A stretch of 64,000 nt of DNA from an uncultured Dorea sp. (GCA_910579015.1 CAJTRO010000015.1:10098-74097); one strand, 5' to 3'. Counted from the stretch's first letter, positions 8,733 to 16,888 are shown. Made by a program: numbers and translations. Notes: generated by a model from the sequence alone, not told the origin.

Positions 8733-10235
8733 ATGTATGAATTAACGAAACTGATAAGAGAAGATATGAAACCGGCTCTTGGCGTGACCGAGCCGGGGGC
8801 GATCGCATTTGCGGCCGCAAGCGCGCGGGCGCATGTACAGGGAGAACTCAGGAAGGTGCGGGTATCCCTCAACTCAGGGATGTATAAGAACGCATTTACC
8901 TGCGGTATCCCGAATTCATCCAATTTTGGCAATCTCTATGCGGCGGCGTTGGGAGCTGTGGCGGCGGATGCGGGCAAGGGGCTTGAATCTCTGGAAGATA
9001 TTACGCCCGAGGATGACAGGAAGGCCGAAAAGCTGGTTGCAGAAGGGCTGGTGGAGGTGGTCATGGACCATATCGGTTCTGAGATTACGATCGACGCGTC
9101 TGTGGAGACGGAGCAGGATGAGTGTACGGTGCATATCCGGGACAGCCATACGCATATTATTTCCATAGAAAAGAACGGACGACAGATCTATGCGGATGAA
9201 GGGTATCGGCCTGCGGCAGGGGCGGTTGGGAATACAGGGGATGCTTTGGATATAGGGAATGTCGGGAATACAGTAGAGGCCGGGAATACGGGGGATGCTG
9301 AGGATGCCGTGGATGCTGTGGATGCCGGGAATACCGGCGCAGATACAACAGGAGCCTCCGGACAGGAGATCCCGGCCATCCACAGGTATTCTCTGCGGGA
9401 GATCCTTGAATATATCCGGGAGGTGCCGGCGGAAGAGATTTCGTTCATCCGGGAGGCATTTTCGATGAATATGGAGCTGTTTGAGGAAGGGCTTGCCTCC
9501 GGGCGGGGTGTGATCGCAAGACAGCTTCTGATGGAGAATGGGGATGAAGTCATATCACGGGATGCGCTTAAGACGGCACAGCTGTTGTGCAATGGCGCTA
9601 TTGAGGCGAGGGTGCTGGGGCTTGGCAGACCGGCTATGAGTATCACCGGAAGCGGCGCCCATGGGATCATCGCGACGATGCCTGTTTATGCGTGGGATCA
9701 GGTGTGCGGTAAGGAGACAGCAGGGGAAGCCTCGAAAGCGGAGGATGAGGCGCGCCTTCTCCGGGCGGCGGCGCTTAGCTGTCTGATCACGATGTATATT
9801 AAGGAATATTCCGGCAGGCTGTCGGCGTTCTGCGGATGCGGGATCGCGGCGGGAACGGGTATGGCGTGCGGACTGGCGTTTTACCGCGGTGCGGATACGG
9901 CGAAGATCGAAGGGGTGATCCGCAACATGGCAAGCGGACTGACAGGGATGATATGCGACGGAGGCAGTCATGGCTGTACGATGAAGGGGATTGTTGCGGT
10001 GGACGCCGCTTTTCGTGCCGTGAGTATGGCGATGGCGGGCGTGAGTATAGCGAGTATCCATGGGATCAACGGCAGGACGCCGGAGGAGACCATGCGGTAC
10101 ATGGGGATGATCGCGTCCCCGGGAATGGTGCAGACGGAGAAGACGATCGTGGAGATCATGGAACAGAAGCGGATATCAGAGGCAGAGTTACAGAAGCAGG
10201 TATCAGAGACAGAGTTACAGAACGGGCAGAGGTGA
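8733..10235 (+). CDS. L-cysteine desulfidase / serine dehydratase-like (UPF0597) enzyme
   Basis: The 500-residue protein belongs to the UPF0597/CyuA family, relatives of the 4Fe-4S serine dehydratase alpha chain that break down L-cysteine to pyruvate, ammonia and sulfide. The family is recognised by LGVTEPGAIAFAAA near the N terminus, FTCGIPNS with C57, and the C-terminal FCGCGIAAGTGMACG and ICDGGSHGCTMKG segments, whose cysteines should hold the cluster. Residues 160-211 are an unusual low-complexity insertion built of repeated GNTGDA, GNVGNT, AVDAVDAGNT units that is not part of the known fold and makes this protein longer than the usual roughly 430 residues. The sortase gene follows after 5 bases. 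Confidence 0.8.
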   Translation: MYELTKLIREDMKPALGVTEPGAIAFAAASARAHVQGELRKVRVSLNSGMYKNAFTCGIPNSSNFGNLYAAALGAVAADAGKGLESLEDITPEDDRKAEKLVAEGLVEVVMDHIGSEITIDASVETEQDECTVHIRDSHTHIISIEKNGRQIYADEGYRPAAGAVGNTGDALDIGNVGNTVEAGNTGDAEDAVDAVDAGNTGADTTGASGQEIPAIHRYSLREILEYIREVPAEEISFIREAFSMNMELFEEGLASGRGVIARQLLMENGDEVISRDALKTAQLLCNGAIEARVLGLGRPAMSITGSGAHGIIATMPVYAWDQVCGKETAGEASKAEDEARLLRAAALSCLITMYIKEYSGRLSAFCGCGIAAGTGMACGLAFYRGADTAKIEGVIRNMASGLTGMICDGGSHGCTMKGIVAVDAAFRAVSMAMAGVSIASIHGINGRTPEETMRYMGMIASPGMVQTEKTIVEIMEQKRISEAELQKQVSETELQNGQR

Positions 10236-10240
10236 CAGAT

Positions 10241-11278
10241 ATGGGTGAAATGAAGGGCAGTAAGGGAACCGGCGGCAGGGGTACGCTGTCGGGAGACAGG
10301 AAGGCGGGCGCAAGGAGCGCGTCCCAGGGGAGCAGGAGAGCGGACGGAAGGAGTACGGCGTCTGACGGAAGGAGGCCGGACGGCAAGAGTATCGCGCCGG
10401 GCAGGAGAGCGGACGGCAAGAGCATCAGCACGAGAGGCGCGGACGGTAAGAGTATCCGCGGTGCAAGAGGAGCGGGCGAGGAAGTCTATGCCGCGGGCGC
10501 ACATCACAGAGGGCGCAGGAAGAATAAGAAGAAGGGGAATGTGATATCTAACATTATCCTGGTCATTGCGATCGCTGTATTCTGCGTATCGGCGTATAAG
10601 CTTTTTACGATCGGCAAGGGATATTATGACGGCAGGAGCGAGTATGACAAGATCAAGAATCTGGCGATCGGAGACGGCGATAAGAAAGACGAGGATGGCC
10701 CGAAGGTGAATTTTGACGAGCTGAAAGCGTTGAATCCGGACACCGTTGCCTGGATCCGGTTTGATCCGGAGCCGAAGATCATTGATTATCCGGTGGTACA
10801 GGGAAAGGATAACCAGGAATACCTTCACAAGACATTTTCTGCAAATGAAAATTCGCTGGGGACGATTTTCCTGAACGTGGACAATAACCCGAATTTTACG
10901 GATGAGAATTCTATCATATACGGACACCGGATGAAGGACGGTTCTATGTTCCGTCATCTTGTGGATTATGAGGACAAAGCGTTCTGGGAAGCGAATCCAT
11001 ATTTTTATATCTATACGCCGGACGGACAGGAGCTTAAGTATCACATCTATTCCATGGGACAGGTGGTGGATACCTCGGATACATACCTGACGGAGTTCAA
11101 CTCACAGGAAGAGTATCAGAATTTCCTGAATATGACGAAGGAGGTTTCGCTGTACGATACAGGGGTAGAGGTGACGACAGGGGATACGATCGTTACGCTG
11201 TCGACCTGTACCAGCGCAAGCGACGAGCACCGCTTTGTGGTCCGCGGAGTGAGAGTGTGGGAGGATTCGGCACAATAA
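10241..11278 (+). CDS. Class B sortase with repetitive cytoplasmic N terminus
   Basis: The catalytic domain (about residues 140-345) has the sortase triad: H229 (IYGHRM), C323 in the TLSTC signature and R331 (EHRFVVRG). One membrane span lies at residues 101-122. The 100 residues before it, on the cytoplasmic side, are basic and repetitive, with units such as RRADGKSI, RRPDGKSI and GADGKSI; this is much longer than in ordinary class B sortases. The start at 10241 is set by AGAGGTGA, which overlaps the stop of the preceding gene. The enzyme should join surface proteins with LPXTG-like signals to the cell wall; two such proteins are coded in this window (2390 and 48120). Confidence 0.88.
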   Translation: MGEMKGSKGTGGRGTLSGDRKAGARSASQGSRRADGRSTASDGRRPDGKSIAPGRRADGKSISTRGADGKSIRGARGAGEEVYAAGAHHRGRRKNKKKGNVISNIILVIAIAVFCVSAYKLFTIGKGYYDGRSEYDKIKNLAIGDGDKKDEDGPKVNFDELKALNPDTVAWIRFDPEPKIIDYPVVQGKDNQEYLHKTFSANENSLGTIFLNVDNNPNFTDENSIIYGHRMKDGSMFRHLVDYEDKAFWEANPYFYIYTPDGQELKYHIYSMGQVVDTSDTYLTEFNSQEEYQNFLNMTKEVSLYDTGVEVTTGDTIVTLSTCTSASDEHRFVVRGVRVWEDSAQ

Positions 11279-11334
11279 GGATGAAGAGGAGCCTGAGGAT
11301 GTAAAGAGAAGGGATGCGGAAGGGAGCTTGGGAG

Positions 11335-11529
11335 ATGCAGAAGGATTATATATATGAAGTCGGAGATGTTGTGACGCTCAAGAAACAGCATCCATGCGGA
11401 AGCAAAGAATGGGAGATCCTTAGAGTGGGGGCGGATTTCCGTCTGAAATGCCAGGGCTGCGGACATCAGATCATGATCGCGCGCAAGCTTGTCGAAAAAA
11501 ACACAAGGGATTTGAAGAAAAAGTCTTGA
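11335..11529 (+). CDS. DUF951 domain protein
   Basis: The 64-residue protein is of the DUF951 family, small proteins widespread in Firmicutes with an EVGDVVTLKKQHPCGS start and a KCQGCGHQIMI motif. The cysteines in HPCGS and CQGCG could bind zinc. The function is not known. I chose the ATG at 11335 over one at 11314, because the shorter form matches the family length and GGGAG elements lie just before it. It sits between the sortase gene and the rpsF operon and ends just before that operon's promoter. Confidence 0.8.
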   Translation: MQKDYIYEVGDVVTLKKQHPCGSKEWEILRVGADFRLKCQGCGHQIMIARKLVEKNTRDLKKKS

Positions 11530-11534
11530 AACGG

Positions 11535-11703
11535 ATGGTATAATATGCTATCATAGTAAACCGTGATACAATGAATCTGTCGGCAGGATCCGGCAGATAT
11601 CCTTGCTCCTGCAAAGGAGGGCGCGGGGATCTTTTGCAAGGGAAGAGACTGCGGCCGAAGGAAGAGCGGGGGCCAAAAGACCAGAAGGAGGTGCAGAGAC
11701 GAC
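11535..11703 (+). promoter_or_regulatory. Promoter and structured leader of rpsF-ssb-rpsR
   Basis: TATAAT at 11539-11544 is preceded by TGG, an extended -10 promoter; no good -35 box is seen. The 150-base leader that follows can fold: CCTTGC (11601-11606) pairs with GCAAGG (11636-11641) and encloses a TCCT-GCAA-AGGA hairpin. A GGATCCGG segment with a CCG lies at 11586-11593. In many bacteria an S6:S18 complex binds such a leader through a CCG-containing bulge; this candidate is consistent but not proven here. Confidence 0.45.
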
Positions 11704-11991
11704 ATGAACAAATATGAATTAGCTGTTGTTGTCAGTGCAAAGATCGAAGATGACGAGAGAGCACAGGTAGTCGAGAAGGTGAAAGCGTTAGTAGAGCGCT
11801 TCGGCGGCCAGATCTCCGACGTTGATGAATGGGGTAAGAGAAGATTAGCTTACGAGATTCAGAAGATGAGAGAAGGATTCTACTATTTCATCCACTTCGA
11901 TGCTGAAGCTGAGGTTCCAGGCGAGATTGAACAGAGAATCCGCATCATGGACAACGTGATCAGATATTTATGCGTTAGACAGGAAGCATAA
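11704..11991 (+). CDS. rpsF: Ribosomal protein S6
   Basis: S6 is a small-subunit protein that pairs with S18 on the platform of the 30S subunit. The 95-residue length, the MNKYELAVVVSAKIEDDER start and the VDEWGKRRLAYEIQKMREGFYYFIHF core are typical. AGAAGGAGGTG lies a few bases before the ATG. The order rpsF-ssb-rpsR is the standard one in Firmicutes. Confidence 0.97.
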   Translation: MNKYELAVVVSAKIEDDERAQVVEKVKALVERFGGQISDVDEWGKRRLAYEIQKMREGFYYFIHFDAEAEVPGEIEQRIRIMDNVIRYLCVRQEA

Positions 11992-12012
11992 GCAGGAAGC
12001 AGAGGTAATTAT

Positions 12013-12465
12013 ATGAATAAAGTAATTTTGATGGGACGCTTAACAAGAGATCCGGAAGTAAGGTATTCACAGGGAGAGAATCCGCTGGCAATCGCGCGGT
12101 TCACTCTGGCTGTAGACCGCAGGTTCAAGCGTGAAGGAGAAGCAAGCGCAGATTTTATCAACTGCGTGGCTTTCGGAAGGCAGGCCGAGCATACTGAGAG
12201 ATTTTACCGTCAGGGGCTCAAGGTAGTGGTTACCGGACGGATCCAGACGGGAAGCTATACGAACAAGGACGGCGTGAAGGTATATACGACGGAGGTCGTT
12301 GTTGAAGAGCAGGAGTTCGCAGAGAGCAAGGCTGTAAGCGACGCCAATGCCGGAGGTTTCCGTGCTGCGCCCACACCGGCACCAGCACCGGCGCCAGTAT
12401 CTGATGCAGGTGACGGCTTCATGAATATCCCGGACGGGATTGATGAGGAATTACCGTTTAATTAG
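12013..12465 (+). CDS. ssb: Single-stranded DNA-binding protein
   Basis: The 150-residue protein has the OB fold of SSB (MNKVILMGRLTRDPEVRY, then FINCVAFGRQAEHTERF, then GRIQTGSYTNKDG) over residues 1-105. A flexible Ala/Pro-rich linker (APTPAPAPAPV) leads to the acidic tip DGIDEELPFN, the docking site for DNA-repair and replication partners such as RecO, PriA and exonuclease I in bacteria. It lies between the two ribosomal genes with short gaps and should be co-transcribed with them. Confidence 0.97.
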   Translation: MNKVILMGRLTRDPEVRYSQGENPLAIARFTLAVDRRFKREGEASADFINCVAFGRQAEHTERFYRQGLKVVVTGRIQTGSYTNKDGVKVYTTEVVVEEQEFAESKAVSDANAGGFRAAPTPAPAPAPVSDAGDGFMNIPDGIDEELPFN

Positions 12466-12560
12466 TACATCATTTCATCACAGAGGATGTGGCGGAGGAT
12501 GTGCGTAAGGTGCAGGGCACCACAGGATTTCATGGATAATGAGATAAGGAGGTTATGGCA

Positions 12561-12827
12561 ATGGCTTACGATAAAGGCAATCGTCCGGAAGGCGGCTTCA
12601 AGAGAAGAGGCGGCGGACGCAGAAGAAAGAAAGTATGCGTATTCTGCGGTAAGGAGAATAACGAGATTGATTACAAGGATGTAGCGAAGTTAAGAAAGTA
12701 CATCTCAGAGAGAGGAAAGATCCTTCCGAGAAGGATCACGGGCAACTGTGCAAAGCATCAGAGAGCGCTTACTGTAGCGATCAAGAGAGCACGTCACATT
12801 GCATTGATGCCATACGTTCAGGAGTAA
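12561..12827 (+). CDS. rpsR: Ribosomal protein S18
   Basis: The protein of 88 residues begins MAYDKGNRPEGGFKRRGGG and has the KVCVFCGKENNEIDYKD and ILPRRITGNCAKHQRALT segments of S18. The cysteines in CVFC plus the later NCAKH may form the zinc-type (C+) version. The ATG at 12561 is preferred to one at 12555 because AAGGAGG ends only two bases before the latter but eight before the former. Confidence 0.96.
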   Translation: MAYDKGNRPEGGFKRRGGGRRRKKVCVFCGKENNEIDYKDVAKLRKYISERGKILPRRITGNCAKHQRALTVAIKRARHIALMPYVQE

Positions 12828-12846
12828 TTATATCGTATGATATAAG

Positions 12847-12890
12847 GGTGTTGTTCCGGTCATATATCTGGCCGGAACGGCGCCTTTTTT
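12847..12890 (+). terminator. Intrinsic terminator of the rpsF operon
   Basis: A 15-base-pair stem (12847-12861 with 12870-12884, four G-U pairs) with GTTCCGG/CCGGAAC at its core is followed by six T residues (12885-12890). It lies 20 bases after rpsR. Confidence 0.92.
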
Positions 12891-12981
12891 GATGCCGTGC
12901 TTTGACGGCGCTCCTGTCCTGGCGCTGTTTGCAGAAAAATCTGTCTTTTTTTCATTATTGTGTATTTAAGACAGCTATACC

Positions 12982-13010
12982 TTGCTTTCAGCCTCTTTTT
13001 TTGGTACATT
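12982..13010 (+). promoter_or_regulatory. Possible promoter of the CBM9/nagB-GH112 genes
   Basis: TTGCTT (12982-12987) and TACATT (13005-13010) are 17 bases apart, about 80 bases before the first start codon. Both hexamers are only partial matches, so this is a weak call. The rest of the gap 12891-13087 shows no other signal I can support. Confidence 0.3.
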
Positions 13011-13087
13011 ATGAGTAGGATTGTAACAAGCATCTGGAGCCGGATCGTCGACAGATGCAGACAGTGCAGTGAATGAGAGGATTGCCT

Positions 13088-14545
13088 ATGATAATTAAAG
13101 TGATCAATAGTAAGGATGAACTGGAAGCTTTGGAGCCGTTCCGTGTGGAGTATCTTTTGTGGGGGACGAAGAGGATTCCGAAGACATACGGATATTTGGG
13201 GTTTGTCCGGGATGAGGGGTTCTATCTGAAGATGGTATGTGAGGAGAAGGAACCGCTGCGTACATATGAGAATGTACTGGATCCCGTGTACAGAGACAGT
13301 GCGATGGAGGCTTTTTTTCAGTTCGAGCATGAGAATGGAGGACGCAGGATTACGCCTTATCTGAATTTTGAGGTGAATGCGAACGGGGCGCTTCTGGCCG
13401 GGTATGGCAGCGGGCGGACCTACAGAACCTATTTCTCGAAGGAACAGCTCCCGGCTTTTGAGTGCGAGGCTGTAATCGAGGATGAACGATGGAGCGTCCA
13501 GCTGCGCATCCCTCTTGAGATATTAGAAGGGGTGTACGGGGGATTAGAGCTGAAAGAAGGAAGCAGGTTCAGCTGTAATTTCTATAAGATATCGGAGACG
13601 AAGGAGATCGAGCATTATGCGTCCTGTTTCCCGATCTGGTCGAAGATACCAAGCTTCCATATGCCGGAGTATTTTGGCGACATGTGGATTGGGAAGAAGG
13701 CTGAGATACCGGCCGCCTCATTTGAGACTTCCGGTGCGGGACATTATATATATTTTCCTTATACGAGGATAAATATAGAAAATTTAAAAGAAGATGATCA
13801 GGAGGATGTATCTATGAAGATTTACAAGGCGGCAGACTACAAGGAGATGAGCAGGATGGCGGCGAACGTGATTGCCGCGCAGGTTATCATGAAGCCGGAC
13901 AGTGTATTGGGACTGGCGACAGGATCGACGCCGATTGGAACTTATGAGAAGTTAGTGGAGAAGAACCAGGCGGGAGATCTGGATTTTTCCAGGGTGAAGA
14001 CGGTGAATCTGGATGAATACAAGGGACTTTTGCGCACCAATGACCAGAGCTATTATTATTTTATGCATGAGAATCTCTTTGACAAGGTGAATATTGACCA
14101 GGCGAATACGCATCTGCCGGACGGAACGAAGGAAGACAGCGAGAAGGAATGCGCGGCTTATGAGGAAGTGATCCGTTCACTTGGCGGAGTAGATCTTCAG
14201 CTTCTGGGACTTGGCCATAACGGGCATATCGGCTTCAATGAGCCTGCGGAGGCATTTGAAAAGGAGACGCACTGTGTAGATCTACAGGAGAGTACCATAG
14301 AGGCGAATAAGAGGTTCTTTGCTTCTGCCGATGATGTGCCGAGACAGGCATATACCATGGGGATCGGCACTATTATGCGCGCGAAGAAGATCCTGGTGGT
14401 TGTAAGCGGAGAAGACAAGGCGGATATTGTGGCTAAGGCATTCTTCGGCCCGGTGACTCCGAAGGTTCCGGCGTCCATTCTCCAGATGCACGGGGATGTG
14501 ACGATCGTGGCGGATGCGGCGGCGTTATCGAAGATTCCTCAGTAG
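13088..14545 (+). CDS. CBM9-like domain read in frame into glucosamine-6-phosphate deaminase
   Basis: One open frame codes for two unlike parts. Codons 1-205 resemble stand-alone carbohydrate-binding family 9-like (DOMON type) proteins of Firmicutes: VEYLLWGTKRIP, then FFQFEHENGGRRITPYLNFEVN, ending SFHMPEYFGDMW, which is where such proteins normally stop. About 40 non-descript codons follow (SFETSGAGHYIYF to LKEDDQEDVS), then a full NagB. The A/T-rich junction with AGGAGG looks like a former intergenic space whose stop codon is missing. Either a real fusion is made, or the first gene simply reads through while NagB starts internally at 13814. GAGAGG 7 bases upstream supports the ATG at 13088. 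The soluble domain has no signal peptide, so its partner sugar would be intracellular. Confidence 0.75.
   Translation: MIIKVINSKDELEALEPFRVEYLLWGTKRIPKTYGYLGFVRDEGFYLKMVCEEKEPLRTYENVLDPVYRDSAMEAFFQFEHENGGRRITPYLNFEVNANGALLAGYGSGRTYRTYFSKEQLPAFECEAVIEDERWSVQLRIPLEILEGVYGGLELKEGSRFSCNFYKISETKEIEHYASCFPIWSKIPSFHMPEYFGDMWIGKKAEIPAASFETSGAGHYIYFPYTRINIENLKEDDQEDVSMKIYKAADYKEMSRMAANVIAAQVIMKPDSVLGLATGSTPIGTYEKLVEKNQAGDLDFSRVKTVNLDEYKGLLRTNDQSYYYFMHENLFDKVNIDQANTHLPDGTKEDSEKECAAYEEVIRSLGGVDLQLLGLGHNGHIGFNEPAEAFEKETHCVDLQESTIEANKRFFASADDVPRQAYTMGIGTIMRAKKILVVVSGEDKADIVAKAFFGPVTPKVPASILQMHGDVTIVADAAALSKIPQ
13814..14545 (+). CDS. nagB: Glucosamine-6-phosphate deaminase from internal start
   Basis: NagB turns glucosamine 6-phosphate into fructose 6-phosphate and ammonia, sending amino sugars into glycolysis. 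From the ATG at 13814 the protein is 243 residues, the normal length for the family, beginning MKIYKAADYKEMSRMAANVI. The family motifs LGLATGSTPIGTY, VNLDEYKGL and LLGLGHNGHIGFNEP (catalytic Asp and His region) are present. CAGGAGGATGTATCT places AGGAGG 8 bases before the ATG, an excellent internal ribosome binding site. The GH112 gene follows after 60 bases, so GlcNAc-type products of phosphorolysis have a route into central metabolism. Confidence 0.9.
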   Translation: MKIYKAADYKEMSRMAANVIAAQVIMKPDSVLGLATGSTPIGTYEKLVEKNQAGDLDFSRVKTVNLDEYKGLLRTNDQSYYYFMHENLFDKVNIDQANTHLPDGTKEDSEKECAAYEEVIRSLGGVDLQLLGLGHNGHIGFNEPAEAFEKETHCVDLQESTIEANKRFFASADDVPRQAYTMGIGTIMRAKKILVVVSGEDKADIVAKAFFGPVTPKVPASILQMHGDVTIVADAAALSKIPQ

Positions 14546-14605
14546 ATGAAGGGTTAAAAGAGAAAGAGACTGAGCGGACTTTAGTGTATGTTTAGAGGTG
14601 AAGAT

Positions 14606-16855
14606 ATGAGTGATCGTATGAGAGGTCGGGTTACGATCCCGACAGATGTGGATGTGGTTCCTGAGACACTGGAGCTTGTAAAGCGCTGGGGAGCGGATGC
14701 GATCCGTGACTGTGACGGTACGGAGTATCCGGAAGAATTGAGAAATGTAGATGCAAAGGTCTATTCAACATATTATACGACCAGGAAAGACAATGAATGG
14801 GCGAAGGCACATCCGGAAGAGATCCAGCAGATGTATATCATGACGCCGTTTTATAACGCAGAAGGAGGTACATTAAGGATCCATCTGATGAACCATCTGT
14901 ACCCGGATATGCTTGCTGTGAATTCAAGGGATGATATTAAGAAGTGGTGGGAGGTTATCGACCGGACTACAGGGGAGATCGTTTCTTTCGCGGGGACTGC
15001 CAAAGGAGGGCGCGAAGGCGCGCCGAAAGGGGAAGATAGCGAGTGCGCGGCAGGCAGAGAAGGAGCGGTATCGGAGACGGCATGGCGCTATGAAGAGGAG
15101 GCCGGCGACGTGGTGATCGACGGCGCGAAGGAATTCCATGATTATACGGTGAGCTTTCTTGCGTATATCATGTGGGATCCGGTCCATATGTACAACGCGG
15201 TAACCAACGACTGGAAGGGTGTGGAGAAGCAGATTACCTTCGATGTGCGCCAGCCGAAGACGAAAGCGTTCTCGATGGAGCGTCTGCGCAGATATATTGC
15301 AGAGAATCCGCATATTGACGTGATCCGCTATACCACATTTTTCCATCAGTTTACGCTGATCTTCGATGAATCTGCCCGTGAGAAGTATGTGGACTGGTAT
15401 GGTTACTCGGCCTCTGTAAGTCCTTATATCCTGGAGCAGTTCGAGCAGGAGGCGGGGTATCCGTTCCGCCCGGAGTATATCATCGACCAGGGATATATGA
15501 ACAATACTTACCGCGTGCCGTCTAAGGAGTTCCTTGATTTCCAGGCGTTCCAGAGGCGGGAGGTTGCGAAGCTTGCGAAAGAGATGGTGGACATCACCCA
15601 TGAATGCGGGAAAGAGGCGATGATGTTCCTTGGGGACCACTGGATCGGCATGGAGCCGTTCATGGATGAATTCAAGAGTATCGGCCTGGATGCCGTGGTC
15701 GGAAGTGTGGGTAATGGGGCCACGCTCCGGCTGATCAGCGACATCGAGGGCGTGAAGTATACGGAAGGGCGTTTCCTGCCGTATTTCTTCCCGGACACCT
15801 TCCATGAGGGAGGCGATCCGGTGAAGGAGGCGAAGGTGAACTGGGTGACGGCAAGGCGCGCGATCCTGCGCAAGCCCATCGACCGGATCGGCTATGGCGG
15901 GTATCTCAAGCTTGCGATGGAGTTCCCGGAGTTTATCGACTATGTGGAAGAGGTCTGCAAGGAGTTCCGCCTTCTGTATGAGAATATCAAGGGGACGACG
16001 CCTCACTGTGTAAAGAGAGCTGCCGTTCTGAACAGCTGGGGACGTATGCGGGCCTGGGGCAACCATATGGTCCATCATGCACTGTACTATAAGCAGAATT
16101 ATTCCTATGCGGGGATCATCGAGGCGCTGAGCGGTGCGCCCTTCGACGTGAAGTTCATCAGCTTTGACGATATCCGTGAGAATCCGTCCGTGCTGGACGA
16201 TATAGACGTGATCCTGAATGTCGGGGATGCATATACGGCGTATACGGGCGGTGAGAACTGGAAGGATGAGAGGATCGTGACGGCTGTGAAGCGGTTTGTA
16301 CACCGCGGCGGCGGTTTTATCGGAGTCGGCGAGCCTGCCGCATACCAGTGGCAGGGGCGGTTCTTCCAGCTGTCGGGTGTTCTTGGCGTCGAGGAAGAGA
16401 CCGGATTTACGCTGAATGTGGACAAATATAACTGGGACGAGCATACGCATTTTATCACGGAGGACTGCCAGGGAGAGATTGATTTCGGCGAGGGCAAGAA
16501 GAATATCTTTGCACTTGACGGGACGACTGTGATCTGCCAGCGGGATAAGGAAGTACAGCTTGCGGTAAATACCTTCGGAGAGGGGCGCGGCGTGTATATC
16601 AGCGGGCTTCCTTACAGCTTCGAGAACAGCAGGCTTTTGTACCGGGCGATCCTGTGGGCATCGGGTGCGGAGGATGAGTTGAAGCGGTGGTTTTCCAGTA
16701 ATTATAACGTGGAGGTCCATGCCTACATCAAGAACGGGAAATACTGTGTAGTCAACAACACCTATGAACCGCAGAGCACGACGGTATATAAGGGCGACGG
16801 TACGAGCTTTAAGCTGGAGCTTGAGGCAAATGAGATCGTCTGGTATGAGATCTGA
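14606..16855 (+). CDS. 1,3-beta-galactosyl-N-acetylhexosamine phosphorylase (GH112)
   Basis: GH112 enzymes split lacto-N-biose and galacto-N-biose, units of milk glycans and mucin, with phosphate to give galactose 1-phosphate and GlcNAc or GalNAc. The 749-residue length and segments such as GRVTIPTDVDVVPETLELVKR (written in part here: IPTDVDVVPETLEL), WGADAIRDCDGTEYP, FLAYIMWDPVHMYN, TTFFHQFTLIF and LGDHWIGMEPF are family hallmarks; the DCDGTE aspartate is in the position of the general acid. Residues about 132-165 (AKGGREGAPKGEDSECAAG and following) are a low-complexity insertion not usual in relatives. There is no signal peptide, so the disaccharide is cut in the cytoplasm. AGAGGTGA before 14606 fixes the start. 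Confidence 0.93.
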   Translation: MSDRMRGRVTIPTDVDVVPETLELVKRWGADAIRDCDGTEYPEELRNVDAKVYSTYYTTRKDNEWAKAHPEEIQQMYIMTPFYNAEGGTLRIHLMNHLYPDMLAVNSRDDIKKWWEVIDRTTGEIVSFAGTAKGGREGAPKGEDSECAAGREGAVSETAWRYEEEAGDVVIDGAKEFHDYTVSFLAYIMWDPVHMYNAVTNDWKGVEKQITFDVRQPKTKAFSMERLRRYIAENPHIDVIRYTTFFHQFTLIFDESAREKYVDWYGYSASVSPYILEQFEQEAGYPFRPEYIIDQGYMNNTYRVPSKEFLDFQAFQRREVAKLAKEMVDITHECGKEAMMFLGDHWIGMEPFMDEFKSIGLDAVVGSVGNGATLRLISDIEGVKYTEGRFLPYFFPDTFHEGGDPVKEAKVNWVTARRAILRKPIDRIGYGGYLKLAMEFPEFIDYVEEVCKEFRLLYENIKGTTPHCVKRAAVLNSWGRMRAWGNHMVHHALYYKQNYSYAGIIEALSGAPFDVKFISFDDIRENPSVLDDIDVILNVGDAYTAYTGGENWKDERIVTAVKRFVHRGGGFIGVGEPAAYQWQGRFFQLSGVLGVEEETGFTLNVDKYNWDEHTHFITEDCQGEIDFGEGKKNIFALDGTTVICQRDKEVQLAVNTFGEGRGVYISGLPYSFENSRLLYRAILWASGAEDELKRWFSSNYNVEVHAYIKNGKYCVVNNTYEPQSTTVYKGDGTSFKLELEANEIVWYEI

Positions 16856-16888
16856 ACAGAGGATTGATAACAGAGAATGGATAGATGA

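Noticed and set aside
9211..9345. Regular short repeats that could suggest a CRISPR array
   Set aside because: Repeat units are too short and degenerate, have no spacers of even length and keep the reading frame of the desulfidase gene.
9968..11044. Open frame of 358 codons opposite the sortase and desulfidase genes
   Set aside because: It spans two well-supported genes and their junction in antisense; the product is low-complexity and has no family features.
14924..16720. Open frame of 598 codons on the minus strand opposite the GH112 gene
   Set aside because: It is a shadow of the codon pattern of GH112; the plus-strand protein is a clear family member, and the antisense product has no recognisable motif or ribosome binding site.
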